NCBI RefSeq assembly: GCF_014353015.1
Contig: NZ_CP060704.1
Span: forward strand, 576,001-640,000
From: Chitinimonas koreensis
Lineage (GTDB): Bacteria; Pseudomonadota; Gammaproteobacteria; Burkholderiales; Chitinimonadaceae
Length of the DNA: 64,000 bases
Direction of reading: 5' to 3'
Part shown: positions 55,336-63,078 of the stretch, in pieces
Layout of the letters: each line of letters opens with the position of its first letter
Numbering within the stretch: position 1 is the first letter of the stretch
Program-made: the position numbers and the translations under genes
The notes under the pieces: model-generated
Database searches by the model: none
What the model saw: the letters and a program-made list of their open reading frames with translations, nothing else
What the model was told of the DNA's origin: nothing

Positions 55336-55551
55336 GTCGGTCTTTCTCCGGCGAGCCGGTACGCAGAGGGGCCGCCCGTAGATGGCGGCCAGGATGCGCG
55401 CACGGGGCCGCGAACCGGCCGGCCGTCAACCTCCGACGGCCGCCGTGGGCCGGGATGCAACGCCGGCCGCGGTGCGGAGCCTTGCGCGCTGCGGCGATCG
55501 CACTTTAAGGCATAGAATCCGCCACTGTCTTTTGCCCGGGCCCGCTCGCCG

Positions 55552-56079
55552 ATGATCCGCTTCCTCACCGCCGCCGATGCGCCGGACTTCCAGGCCCTGC
55601 GGCTGGCCGGTCTGCACGAGGCGCCCGGCGCCTTCGCCTCGAGCCACGAGGAGGAGTGCGGGCTGCCCCTGGACCAAGTGGCCGCCCGCTTGGAGCGGAC
55701 CGCCGAGCACTGCGTGCTGGGCGCCTTCGTCGATGGCCGGCTGGCCGGCATCGTCGGCCTGGCGCGCGAGCCGATGCGCAAGCTGCGCCACAAGGCCTGC
55801 CTGTGGGGCATGTACGTGGCGCCGCAATGGCGCGGCCGCGGCATCGGCCGGGCCCTGGTGCTGGCGGCGCTGGAGGCCGGCCGGGCGATGCCGGGGCTGC
55901 GCCAGGTGCACCTCGGCGTGCACGCGGAGAACGCGGCCGCGCTGGCGCTGTACCGCGCGCTGGGCTTCGAGACATGGGGCACCGAGCGCGACGCGATGTG
56001 CGTCGATGGCCGGTTGCAGGACGAACACTATATGACCCGTCCGCTGGTCGGCGTGGATGAAGGAAAGGCTGTGCCATGA
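55552..56079 (+). CDS. GNAT-family N-acetyltransferase
   Basis: A 175-residue acetyltransferase. The acetyl-CoA binding motif A is VAPQWRGRGIGRALVLAAL (about 90-108), preceded by the beta4 strand ACLWGMYV and followed by VHLGVHAENAAALALYRALG, the classical RimI-like end. The acceptor is not predictable. Its stop overlaps the start of the response regulator (ATGA), so the two are coupled; a link between acetylation and the regulator is speculative. Confidence 0.9.
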   Translation: MIRFLTAADAPDFQALRLAGLHEAPGAFASSHEEECGLPLDQVAARLERTAEHCVLGAFVDGRLAGIVGLAREPMRKLRHKACLWGMYVAPQWRGRGIGRALVLAALEAGRAMPGLRQVHLGVHAENAAALALYRALGFETWGTERDAMCVDGRLQDEHYMTRPLVGVDEGKAVP

Positions 56080-56747
56080 AACTGTTTCTCGCCGAAGACG
56101 ATGCTGTGCTGGCCGATGCCCTGCTGACCAGCCTGTCGCGGCTGGGCTTCGACACCGAGCACGCCGCCGACGGCCTGGTGGCCGAAAGCCGGCTGCTGGC
56201 AGCCGATTTCGATGCGGTGGTGCTGGACATCGGCCTGCCGGGCCAGGATGGCCTGAGCGTGCTGCGCCACGTGCGCGCGCAGAAGCCGACGCTGCCGATC
56301 CTGCTGTTGACCGCGCTCGACGGCGTCGACGACCGCGTCGCCGGGCTCGACGCCGGCGCCGACGACTACCTCGCCAAGCCGTTCGAATTCGTCGAGCTCG
56401 AGGCGCGCCTGCGTGCCTTGCTGCGGCGCAGCCGGGCGGCCGACGCGCCGCGCGACGAGGCGCGCTTCGGCCGCCTGCGGCTCGACCGCGCCGGTCAGCG
56501 CGCCTGGGCCGACGATGCGCCGCTCGACCTGTCGGCGCGCGAGCTGTCGGTGCTCGACGTGCTGCTGAGCAATCCGGACAAGGTGGTGACCAAGGAGCAG
56601 ATCGCGGCCGAACTCGGCGGCGACGAGCTCGGCGTGAACGCGATCGAGGTCTACGTGCACCGGCTGCGCAAGAAGATCGAGCCGGCCGGCGTGGGCGTGC
56701 GGGCCGTGCGCGGCCTCGGTTATCTGCTGGAGCGCCGGGCTGATTAG
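56076..56747 (+). CDS. OmpR-family response regulator
   Basis: A 223-residue regulator. The receiver domain has E8, D9 and phospho-acceptor D51 (VVLDIGLPGQDG), T79 and K101 (YLAKPFEF). The C-terminal winged helix (about 130-220) ends EVYVHRLRKKIEPAGVGVRA. It resembles QseB/TctD types. No histidine kinase gene follows, which is unusual since such regulators normally precede one; composite repeat copy C begins 30 bases downstream. The partner kinase must be encoded elsewhere or be absent. Confidence 0.93.
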   Translation: MKLFLAEDDAVLADALLTSLSRLGFDTEHAADGLVAESRLLAADFDAVVLDIGLPGQDGLSVLRHVRAQKPTLPILLLTALDGVDDRVAGLDAGADDYLAKPFEFVELEARLRALLRRSRAADAPRDEARFGRLRLDRAGQRAWADDAPLDLSARELSVLDVLLSNPDKVVTKEQIAAELGGDELGVNAIEVYVHRLRKKIEPAGVGVRAVRGLGYLLERRAD

Positions 56748-56776
56748 CGTCTGCGGGTGAATGGGCTGCAGTGCGG

Positions 56777-56890
56777 GCGCCCGGCAGAGCCGGGCGCTAA
56801 TCATTTGCGGGGCTCGACCAGCGTCGGCGCTGCCCTGATTCAACCCGACTCCCCCGCCCTCGCCGCCGCGAGGGAGCCTCGCTGACGCTC
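56777..56890 (-). repeat. Composite GC-rich dispersed repeat, copy C (inverted)
   Basis: The complement matches copies A and B: AGCGAGGCTCCCTCGCGGCG, a G-rich run, then the hairpin GCGCCCGGC-AGA-GCCGGGCGC at 56777-56797. Here the hairpin comes first after the response regulator and may terminate it. The rest of the 56748-57165 gap holds a GTTGCT/GTTGTC-rich stretch at about 56905-56960 and no gene. Confidence 0.78.
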
Positions 56891-57165
56891 GTCAGCGAGT
56901 CGTTCAGCCTGTCGTTGTCGCTATTGACGTTGCTGTTGCTGTTGCCCTTGCCGTCGCCGTCGCTGCATGGCCAGTCTCGTGCGCTCGTGGTGCAGGGCAA
57001 AAGCAGGCCCTTGTTGCCGTGAGGGCCGACCTCTTCTGACCGTCGGTCCATTTTTATATTTATGGCGGCCGATCCATTGTTCTTGCCCGGTGGCGGGGCT
57101 ATGAAGATAGCTGCGGCCGTCGTTCCTGCGCGGCTCTTTCGCTCACCCAACCCGGGAGTCCCTGC

Positions 57166-57924
57166 ATGAAAGCCATCGCTTTTCCCTGCGCCCTGCTGCT
57201 CGCCCTGTCGATGCCGCTGCAGGCGGCCAAGTACGTGGTGTGCGGCGTGGAGTGGGTGCCGTTCACCATTCCCGGCGGCGGCGGTTTCGATCGCGGCGTG
57301 ACGGTCGAGGTGCATACCGAGGCGTTCAAGCGGATCGGCAGCGAGGTCGAGTTCCGCAACGTGCCGTGGGAGCGCTGCAAGAGCAGCGTGGCCAAGGGGG
57401 AATACACCGCGCTCATGGACGGCTCGGCCGACCCGGCCGCAGGCCTGATCGTCGGGCCGGTGCCGAACGCCTTCTATCCGACCGCGATCTTCGTGCGCAA
57501 GGATTTCCCCGGCGACACCTTCTCGTGGGAAGCGATGAAGGGCAAGACGGTCGGCACCGTGCGCGGCTACGAATATTCCGAGAAGGTCGAGAAGTTCACC
57601 GGCTGGCGCCGCGACGAGGCGACCAACGACGAGCAGTCGATGGACAAGCTCAAGGGCAAGCGCTACGACTATCTGCTGACCGATACCTTCACCGCGATGG
57701 CGATGTCCAAGAAGCTCGGCTTCGAGGTGAAGATGCTCAAGCCGGCGCTGAGCTCGCAGGATCTGTTCCTCAACTTCGCCGGCAAGGACAAGGATCTCGC
57801 CGAAAAGCACGGTGCCGCGCTGCGCGACATGATCAAGGACGGCACGATGGACCGGATCTACAGGAAGTACCTGCCCTACGGCTACACCGATCTGCAGAAG
57901 CAGGTGAGCGCGATCGGCGGCTAG
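57166..57924 (+). CDS. Amino-acid-type periplasmic binding protein
   Basis: A 252-residue SBP_bac_3-type protein. The signal peptide is about 1-20 (LLLALSMPLQA). Core motifs are EFRNVPWERCKSSVAKGEY (about 63-81), FYPTAIFVRKDFPG and LLTDTFTAMAMSKKLGFEV. The C-terminal DMIKDGTMDRIYRKYLPYGY is the usual closing helix. No transporter genes adjoin, so it may be an orphan binding protein or sensor. It is distinct from the similar orphan at 40288. Confidence 0.85.
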   Translation: MKAIAFPCALLLALSMPLQAAKYVVCGVEWVPFTIPGGGGFDRGVTVEVHTEAFKRIGSEVEFRNVPWERCKSSVAKGEYTALMDGSADPAAGLIVGPVPNAFYPTAIFVRKDFPGDTFSWEAMKGKTVGTVRGYEYSEKVEKFTGWRRDEATNDEQSMDKLKGKRYDYLLTDTFTAMAMSKKLGFEVKMLKPALSSQDLFLNFAGKDKDLAEKHGAALRDMIKDGTMDRIYRKYLPYGYTDLQKQVSAIGG

Positions 57925-58084
57925 GCGCCGGCCGGGCCGGTTGCGGCGCAATGCCGCGATCGGCCTTTGCTGCAATGCAAAACGGGTCGATTCGCGTATT
58001 GCTTACGCCGTGCTTACAATGGTCCGGCCCGCATAGAACAAAGCCATCACGGGCTGGCCAACCCGACACGGAACCTCCCAAGCC

Positions 58085-59278
58085 ATGGCCCATCCCGATT
58101 TCCGCAGCCGAGCCTTCCTGCTCGACCACATCCGCCACTCGCTGGCCTTCTACACGCCGCGCGCGCTCGATCCGAGCGGCGGTTTCTTCCATTTCTTCAA
58201 GGACGACGGCCGCATCTACGACGCGCACACGCGCCACCTGGTCAGCAGCACGCGCTTCGTCTTCGTCTACGCCATGGCCTGGCGCCAATTCGGCGAGCCG
58301 GCCAGCCTCGAGGCCGCCCGCCACGGCCTGCGCTTCCTGCGCGAGGCGCATCGCGATCCGGTCCGCGGCGGCTATGCCTGGCAACTGCGCTGGCAGGACG
58401 GCCGCGCCACGGTCGAGGACGCCACCAACCACTGCTACGGCCTGGCCTTCGTGCTGCTGGCCTACGCCCACGGCCTGATGGCCGGCATCGAGGAAGCGCG
58501 CGGCTGGCTGGACGAGACCTGGGCGCTGATGGAAGCGCGCTTCTGGGAGCCGGCCCATGGCCTCTATGCCGACGAGGCCGACGCCGACTGGAAGGTCGGC
58601 CCCTATCGCGGCCAGAACGCCAATATGCACGCCTGCGAGGCGATGCTGGCCGCCTTCGAGGCGACCGGCGAGGCGCGCTACCTCGACCGGGCCGAGACGC
58701 TGGCGCGCAACGTCACCGAGCGGCAGGCGGCACTGGCCGGCGGGCTGGTGTGGGAGCACTACCACGCCGACTGGTCGCTCGATCCGGACTACAACCGCGA
58801 CGACAAGACCAATATCTTCCGGCCCTGGGGCTTCCAGCCCGGCCATCTCGCCGAATGGTCCAAGCTCTTGCTGATCCTCGAGCGGCACCGGCCGCAGCCT
58901 TGGCTGCTGCCGCGCGCCGAGGCGCTGTTCGCGGCGGCGGTCGAGCATGCATGGGACGTCGAGCACGGCGGCCTGCACTACGGCTTCGCGCCCGATGCCA
59001 GCATCTGCGACGGCGACAAGTATTTCTGGGTGCAGGCCGAGAGCCTGGCCGCCGCCGCCCTGTTGGCGGCGCGCACCGGCGACGAGCAGTACTGGGGCTG
59101 GTACGAGCAGCTGTGGGACTACAGCTGGGTCCATTTCGTCGACCACCGCCACGGCGCCTGGTACCGCATCCTCGGCCCGCAGAACCAGAAGCTGACCGAT
59201 GAGAAGAGCCCGGCCGGCAAGACCGACTACCACACCATGGGCGCCTGCTACGAAGTGCTCAACGTGGTGAAGGAGTAG
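58085..59278 (+). CDS. AGE-family sugar epimerase/isomerase (probable D-mannose isomerase)
   Basis: A 397-residue alpha/alpha-barrel enzyme of the N-acylglucosamine 2-epimerase superfamily. Likely active-site histidines lie in QNANMHACEAMLAAFEATGE (about 178-197), GFQPGHLAEWSKLL and TDYHTMGACYE. The RGQNANMHACEA and FRPWGFQPGH strings are those of bacterial mannose isomerases. The next gene, 6 bases on, is a fructokinase, so mannose to fructose to fructose-6-P is a coherent short pathway. A GlcNAc 2-epimerase activity is the main alternative. Confidence 0.85.
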   Translation: MAHPDFRSRAFLLDHIRHSLAFYTPRALDPSGGFFHFFKDDGRIYDAHTRHLVSSTRFVFVYAMAWRQFGEPASLEAARHGLRFLREAHRDPVRGGYAWQLRWQDGRATVEDATNHCYGLAFVLLAYAHGLMAGIEEARGWLDETWALMEARFWEPAHGLYADEADADWKVGPYRGQNANMHACEAMLAAFEATGEARYLDRAETLARNVTERQAALAGGLVWEHYHADWSLDPDYNRDDKTNIFRPWGFQPGHLAEWSKLLLILERHRPQPWLLPRAEALFAAAVEHAWDVEHGGLHYGFAPDASICDGDKYFWVQAESLAAAALLAARTGDEQYWGWYEQLWDYSWVHFVDHRHGAWYRILGPQNQKLTDEKSPAGKTDYHTMGACYEVLNVVKE

Positions 59279-59284
59279 CGCGCA

Positions 59285-60259
59285 ATGCTGATCGATCCCA
59301 TCCCGGCGCCGGAGCGGATGGTCCGTCCGGCCGAACCGGCGGCGCTGCCAGAATTCGTCTCCCTCGGCGAGGCGCTGACCGACCTGATCCGCAGCGGCGA
59401 CGACAGCTGGCGCAGCCTGGTCGGCGGCGCGACCTGGAACGTCGCGCGCGTGCTGGCCCGGCTCGGTGTGCCGAGCGCCTTCGCCGGCGCGGTGAGCCGC
59501 GACTGCTTCGGCGATGCGCTGTGGGCCGCCAACGGCGAAGCCGGGCTCGATCCGCGCTTCATGCAGCGCCACGACCGTTCGCCGCTGCTGGCGGTGGTGC
59601 ACCAGACGCGGCCGCCGCGCTATTTCTTCGTCGGCGACGATTCGGCCGACCTGCATTTCGATCCGGCGACGCTGCCGCTGGGCTGGCAGCAGGCGGCGCG
59701 CTGGGCTCATTTCGGCGGCATCAGCCTGGCCCGCGAGCCGCTGGCCGGCCGGCTGGTCGAGCTGGCGACCGAGCTGCGCGCGGCCGGCGTGCGCATCAGC
59801 TACGATCCGAATTTCCGCGCCTGCATGGATGCGCGCTACGACGCCACCTTCCGCCGCATGGCGCAACTGGCCGACGTGATCAAAGTGTCGGACGAGGACC
59901 TGTGCGGCCTGTTCCGCCACGACGACACCGAGGCCGGGCTGGCCACGCTGCGCGGCTGGAACCCGTCGGCCAGCGTGCTCTATACCCGCGGCGCCGAGGG
60001 CGCCAGCTTTCACCTCGACCGCCATTGCTGGTCGTGCCGACCGCCGGCGATCGAAGTGGTCGACACCGTCGGCGCCGGCGACGCCAGCATCGGCGGGCTG
60101 ATCTACAGCCTGATGCGCCGGCCCGATGCGGCACCGGCCGAACACCTGCGGTTCGCGGTGGCCGCCGGCGCCGCCGCCTGTCTCGCCGCCGGCGCCACGC
60201 CGCCCTCGCTGCCGGCGGTGACGCGGCTGGCGGCGGCGACGGTAGCCGGGGAGGATTGA
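59285..60259 (+). CDS. PfkB-family sugar kinase, probable fructokinase
   Basis: A 324-residue ribokinase-fold kinase. The N-terminal GGATWNVARVLARLG (PfkB signature 1) is at about 48-62. The C-terminal DTVGAGDASIGG (signature 2, anion hole and catalytic Asp) is at about 259-270, followed by the usual helix. It starts after a 6-base gap and shares a transcript with the isomerase. Assignment as fructokinase relies on that partner and on general similarity. Confidence 0.87.
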   Translation: MLIDPIPAPERMVRPAEPAALPEFVSLGEALTDLIRSGDDSWRSLVGGATWNVARVLARLGVPSAFAGAVSRDCFGDALWAANGEAGLDPRFMQRHDRSPLLAVVHQTRPPRYFFVGDDSADLHFDPATLPLGWQQAARWAHFGGISLAREPLAGRLVELATELRAAGVRISYDPNFRACMDARYDATFRRMAQLADVIKVSDEDLCGLFRHDDTEAGLATLRGWNPSASVLYTRGAEGASFHLDRHCWSCRPPAIEVVDTVGAGDASIGGLIYSLMRRPDAAPAEHLRFAVAAGAAACLAAGATPPSLPAVTRLAAATVAGED

Positions 60260-60273
60260 GCCGCGGCTGCAGG

Positions 60274-60310
60274 AATGCCGAAGGCCGCCTGATGGGCGGC
60301 CTTCGGCATT
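60274..60310. terminator. Long perfect hairpin between convergent fructokinase and rfbC
   Basis: Sixteen perfectly paired bases (AATGCCGAAGGCCGCC with its complement) enclose a five-base loop. There is no T run, so termination would be weak or rho-assisted. Confidence 0.6.
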
Positions 60311-60344
60311 TCGGCGGCAGAGCCGGCTTACGGTGTTGATGTCA

Positions 60345-60418
60345 TGTAGGCGCGGCTTTAGCCGCGAACCGGTCGATGACCCACCAAGCCCCATTCGCGG
60401 CTGAAGCCGCTCCTACAG
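60345..60418. repeat. REP-like palindrome, copy 3
   Basis: The arms TGTAGGCGCGGCTTTAGCCG and CGGCTGAAGCCGCTCCTACA are separated by about 25 bases. It lies just before the rfbC 3' end. Confidence 0.85.
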
Positions 60419-60438
60419 GCTGCTGTTGCCGATAAAGC

Positions 60439-60984
60439 TCAGGCGAACACATCCGCCTCGCCCAGCGCCTTGCCCTGCTGATCCTTGCCCGACAGCTGCG
60501 GCACGCCGTCGAATTCCCAGTCGATCGCCAGCGTCGGATCGTTCCAGGCGACGCAGCGCTCATGCTCGGGCGCGTAGTAGTCGGTGGTCTTGTAGAGGAA
60601 TTCGGCCGTCTCGCTGAGCACCACGAAGCCGTGCGCGAAGCCGGCCGGCACCCACAGCTGGCGCCGGTTCTCGGCGGACAGCCGCACGCTCACCCAGCGG
60701 CCGAAGGTCGGCGAGGACTTGCGCAGGTCGACCGCGACGTCGAGCACTTCGCCGGCCGCCACCCGCACCAGCTTGCCCTGCGGCTGCTGGATCTGATAGT
60801 GCAGGCCGCGCAGCACGCCGCGCGCCGATTTCGAATGGTTGTCCTGCACGAACTCGACCTCGGCGCCGGTCAGCTCGCGGAACAGCCGTGCGTTGAAGCT
60901 CTCGTAGAAGAAGCCGCGCGCGTCGCCCCAGACCTTGGGCTCGAGGATGACGACGTCGGGAATGGCGGTCGGAATGGCTTGCAT
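60439..60984 (-). CDS. rfbC: dTDP-4-dehydrorhamnose 3,5-epimerase
   Basis: The third enzyme of dTDP-L-rhamnose synthesis. A 181-residue cupin with family motifs DARGFFYESFNARLF, QDNHSKSARGVLRGLHYQ (catalytic H62) and the AGEVLDVAVDLRKSSPTFG strand. FAHGFVVLSETAEFLYKTTDYY follows. It starts MQAIPTAIPDVVILEP. The other rfb genes (rfbA, B, D) are not in this window, so it is isolated and may supply a nucleotide-sugar locus elsewhere. Confidence 0.96.
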   Translation of the reverse strand: MQAIPTAIPDVVILEPKVWGDARGFFYESFNARLFRELTGAEVEFVQDNHSKSARGVLRGLHYQIQQPQGKLVRVAAGEVLDVAVDLRKSSPTFGRWVSVRLSAENRRQLWVPAGFAHGFVVLSETAEFLYKTTDYYAPEHERCVAWNDPTLAIDWEFDGVPQLSGKDQQGKALGEADVFA

Positions 60985-61080
60985 GGCAACGATCTCTAGT
61001 GCGGACAGCCGCGCACGATAGCAGAACCCTTCTGCGTGCACACCGACGCCCGTACCGGCGGGCCGGCTAGAATGCCGGCC

Positions 61081-62238
61081 ATGCAGACCGACTTCTCCCT
61101 TCTCGCCGAACTCGAACACGGCTTGGCCGAACTCGACGACCGGCAACTGCGCCGCCGCCGCCGGGTGGTCGATTCGCCGCAGGGGCCGCATGTCGAGGTC
61201 GACGGCCGCCCTTATCTCAATTTCTGCGGCAACGACTACCTGGGCCTGGCCGCCGATCCGCGCCTCAAGGCCGCCGCGGTGGCCGCCATCGACCGCTACG
61301 GCGTCGGCAGCGGCGCCTCCCACCTGGTTTGCGGCCACCAGTCGCCGCACCAGGCGCTCGAGGATCGCTTCGCCGCCTTCGTCGGCCGGCCGGCGGCCCT
61401 GCTGTTCTCCACCGGCTACATGGCCAATCTCGGCGTCGTCACCGCGCTGGTCGGCCGCGGCGACGCGGTGTTCGCCGACAAGCTCAACCACGCCTCGCTC
61501 AACGATGCCTGCCAGCTCAGCCGTGCCGACTTCGAGCGCTTCGGCCACAACGACCTCGCCGCGCTCGAACGCCGGCTCGCCGCCAGTACGGCACGCCGCA
61601 AGCTGATCGCGATCGACGCGGTCTACAGCATGGATGGCGACCTGGCGCCGGTGGCCGAGCTGCTGGCATTGGCCGAGCGCTACGACGCCTGGCTCTATCT
61701 CGACGACGCCCACGGCTTCGGCGTGCTGGGCGAGGGCCGCGGCAGCGCGGCGCACGCGGGCATCGCCTCGCCGCGGCTGATCTACCTCGCCACGCTGGGC
61801 AAGGCGGCCGGCAGCGCCGGCGCGCTGGTGGCGGCCGAGGCGGCGGTGATCGACTGGCTGCTCAACAAGGCCGGCACCGCGATCTACACCACCGCCGCAC
61901 CGGCTGCGATCGCGGCGGCGACGCTGGCCGCGCTCGACGCGATCGAGCACGAGCCGTGGCGGCGCGAGCGGCTGGCGCAGCACGTCGAGCGGCTGCGCGC
62001 CGGCCTGGCCGGCAGCCGCTACCGGCTGGCGCCGTCGCAGACGCCGATCCAGCCCATCCTGCTGGACGATGCCGGCCAGGCGCTGGCCTTGTCGCAGGCA
62101 TTGTTCGAACGCGGCCTGTGGGTCGCGGCCATCCGCCCGCCGACCGTCGCCACCGCGCGGCTGCGCGTCACCCTGTCGGCGCTGCACGCCGATGCCGAGA
62201 TCGACCGCCTGGTCGCCACCCTGCTGGAACTGCAATGA
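61081..62238 (+). CDS. bioF: 8-amino-7-oxononanoate synthase
   Basis: Condenses pimeloyl-ACP/CoA with alanine, in biotin synthesis. The protein has 385 residues of PLP alpha-oxoamine synthase fold. CGNDYLGLAADPRL is near 49-62 and YLDDAHGFGVLGEGRGS near 206-222. The PLP lysine is K241 in LATLGKAAGSAGAL. A start at 61036 would add 15 residues of unconvincing sequence. bioH overlaps its stop by four bases (ATGA). No BirA box was recognised in the 96-base gap to rfbC. Confidence 0.94.
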   Translation: MQTDFSLLAELEHGLAELDDRQLRRRRRVVDSPQGPHVEVDGRPYLNFCGNDYLGLAADPRLKAAAVAAIDRYGVGSGASHLVCGHQSPHQALEDRFAAFVGRPAALLFSTGYMANLGVVTALVGRGDAVFADKLNHASLNDACQLSRADFERFGHNDLAALERRLAASTARRKLIAIDAVYSMDGDLAPVAELLALAERYDAWLYLDDAHGFGVLGEGRGSAAHAGIASPRLIYLATLGKAAGSAGALVAAEAAVIDWLLNKAGTAIYTTAAPAAIAAATLAALDAIEHEPWRRERLAQHVERLRAGLAGSRYRLAPSQTPIQPILLDDAGQALALSQALFERGLWVAAIRPPTVATARLRVTLSALHADAEIDRLVATLLELQ

Positions 62239-62999
62239 GTCTCTACCTCGAAACCCTGGGCCACGGCGACGACGTGGTGCTGATCCACGGCTGGGGCATC
62301 CACGGCGCGGTCTGGCAGCGCACCGCCGAGCGGCTGGCCGAGCGCTACTGCGTGCATATCGTCGATCTGCCCGGCTGCGGCGACAGCGCGATGCTGCAGC
62401 CCTATACGCTGGAGTCGCTGGCCGACGCGCTCGACGCGGCCTTCCCGCTGCCGGTCCACGTGATCGGCTGGTCGCTCGGCGGCGCGGTCGGCGCGCAATG
62501 GGCGCTGCGCCGGCCCGACCAGCTGCGTTCGCTCACGCTGTGCGCTTCCTCGCCCTGCTTCATGCAGCGGGCGGACTGGCTGCACGCCACGCCGCCGGAC
62601 ACCCTGGCCGCCTTCGCCCATAGCCTGGCCGACGATTACGCGGCCACCATCGACATGTTCCTCGGCCTGCAGGTGATGGGCAGCCGCGACGGCCGCAGCG
62701 TGCTGCGCGCGCTCAAGGACGCGCTGGCCAGCCGGCCGGCGCCGGGGCCGGCGGCGCTGATGGCCGGGCTCGATCTGCTGCGCGAGGCCGATCTGCGCGG
62801 CGAGGTGCCCGCCATCGGCTGCCCGGTGCTGCTGCAATACGGCGACCGCGACCGCATGACCCCGCCGGAGGCGGGCCGCTGGCTGGCCGCGGCGACCGGC
62901 GGCGAGCTGGTGCTGCATGCCGGTGCCGGCCACGCGCCGTTCATCTCGCACGAGGACGCCTTCGTCGCGGCACAGCGCGCCTTCCTCGACCGGCTCTAG
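62235..62999 (+). CDS. bioH: Pimeloyl-ACP methyl ester carboxylesterase BioH
   Basis: Frees pimeloyl-ACP from its methyl ester in the BioC-BioH pathway. A 254-residue alpha/beta hydrolase: the oxyanion segment is IHGWGIHGAVW (about 17-27), the nucleophile S80 lies in GWSLGG, the Asp is in YGDRDRMTP (about 205) and the His in GAGHAPFIS (about 233). It is translationally coupled to bioF. bioC, which supplies the methylated substrate, is not next to it, so the pathway is split here. Confidence 0.93.
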   Translation: MSLYLETLGHGDDVVLIHGWGIHGAVWQRTAERLAERYCVHIVDLPGCGDSAMLQPYTLESLADALDAAFPLPVHVIGWSLGGAVGAQWALRRPDQLRSLTLCASSPCFMQRADWLHATPPDTLAAFAHSLADDYAATIDMFLGLQVMGSRDGRSVLRALKDALASRPAPGPAALMAGLDLLREADLRGEVPAIGCPVLLQYGDRDRMTPPEAGRWLAAATGGELVLHAGAGHAPFISHEDAFVAAQRAFLDRL

Positions 63000-63022
63000 C
63001 GTTCCGCTCAGGGCAGGCGAAG

Positions 63023-63050
63023 AAAAAGGCAGCCCGCCGGGCTGCCTTAT
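63023..63050. terminator. Bidirectional terminator between bioH and gpsA
   Basis: The arms AAGGCAGCCC and GGGCTGCCTT surround a three-base loop. On the minus strand the stem is followed by TTTTTC, on the plus strand by ATTC, so it is stronger for gpsA. Confidence 0.85.
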
Positions 63051-63078
63051 TCATGTCCGAGTAGCGGAACGCCGAAAC

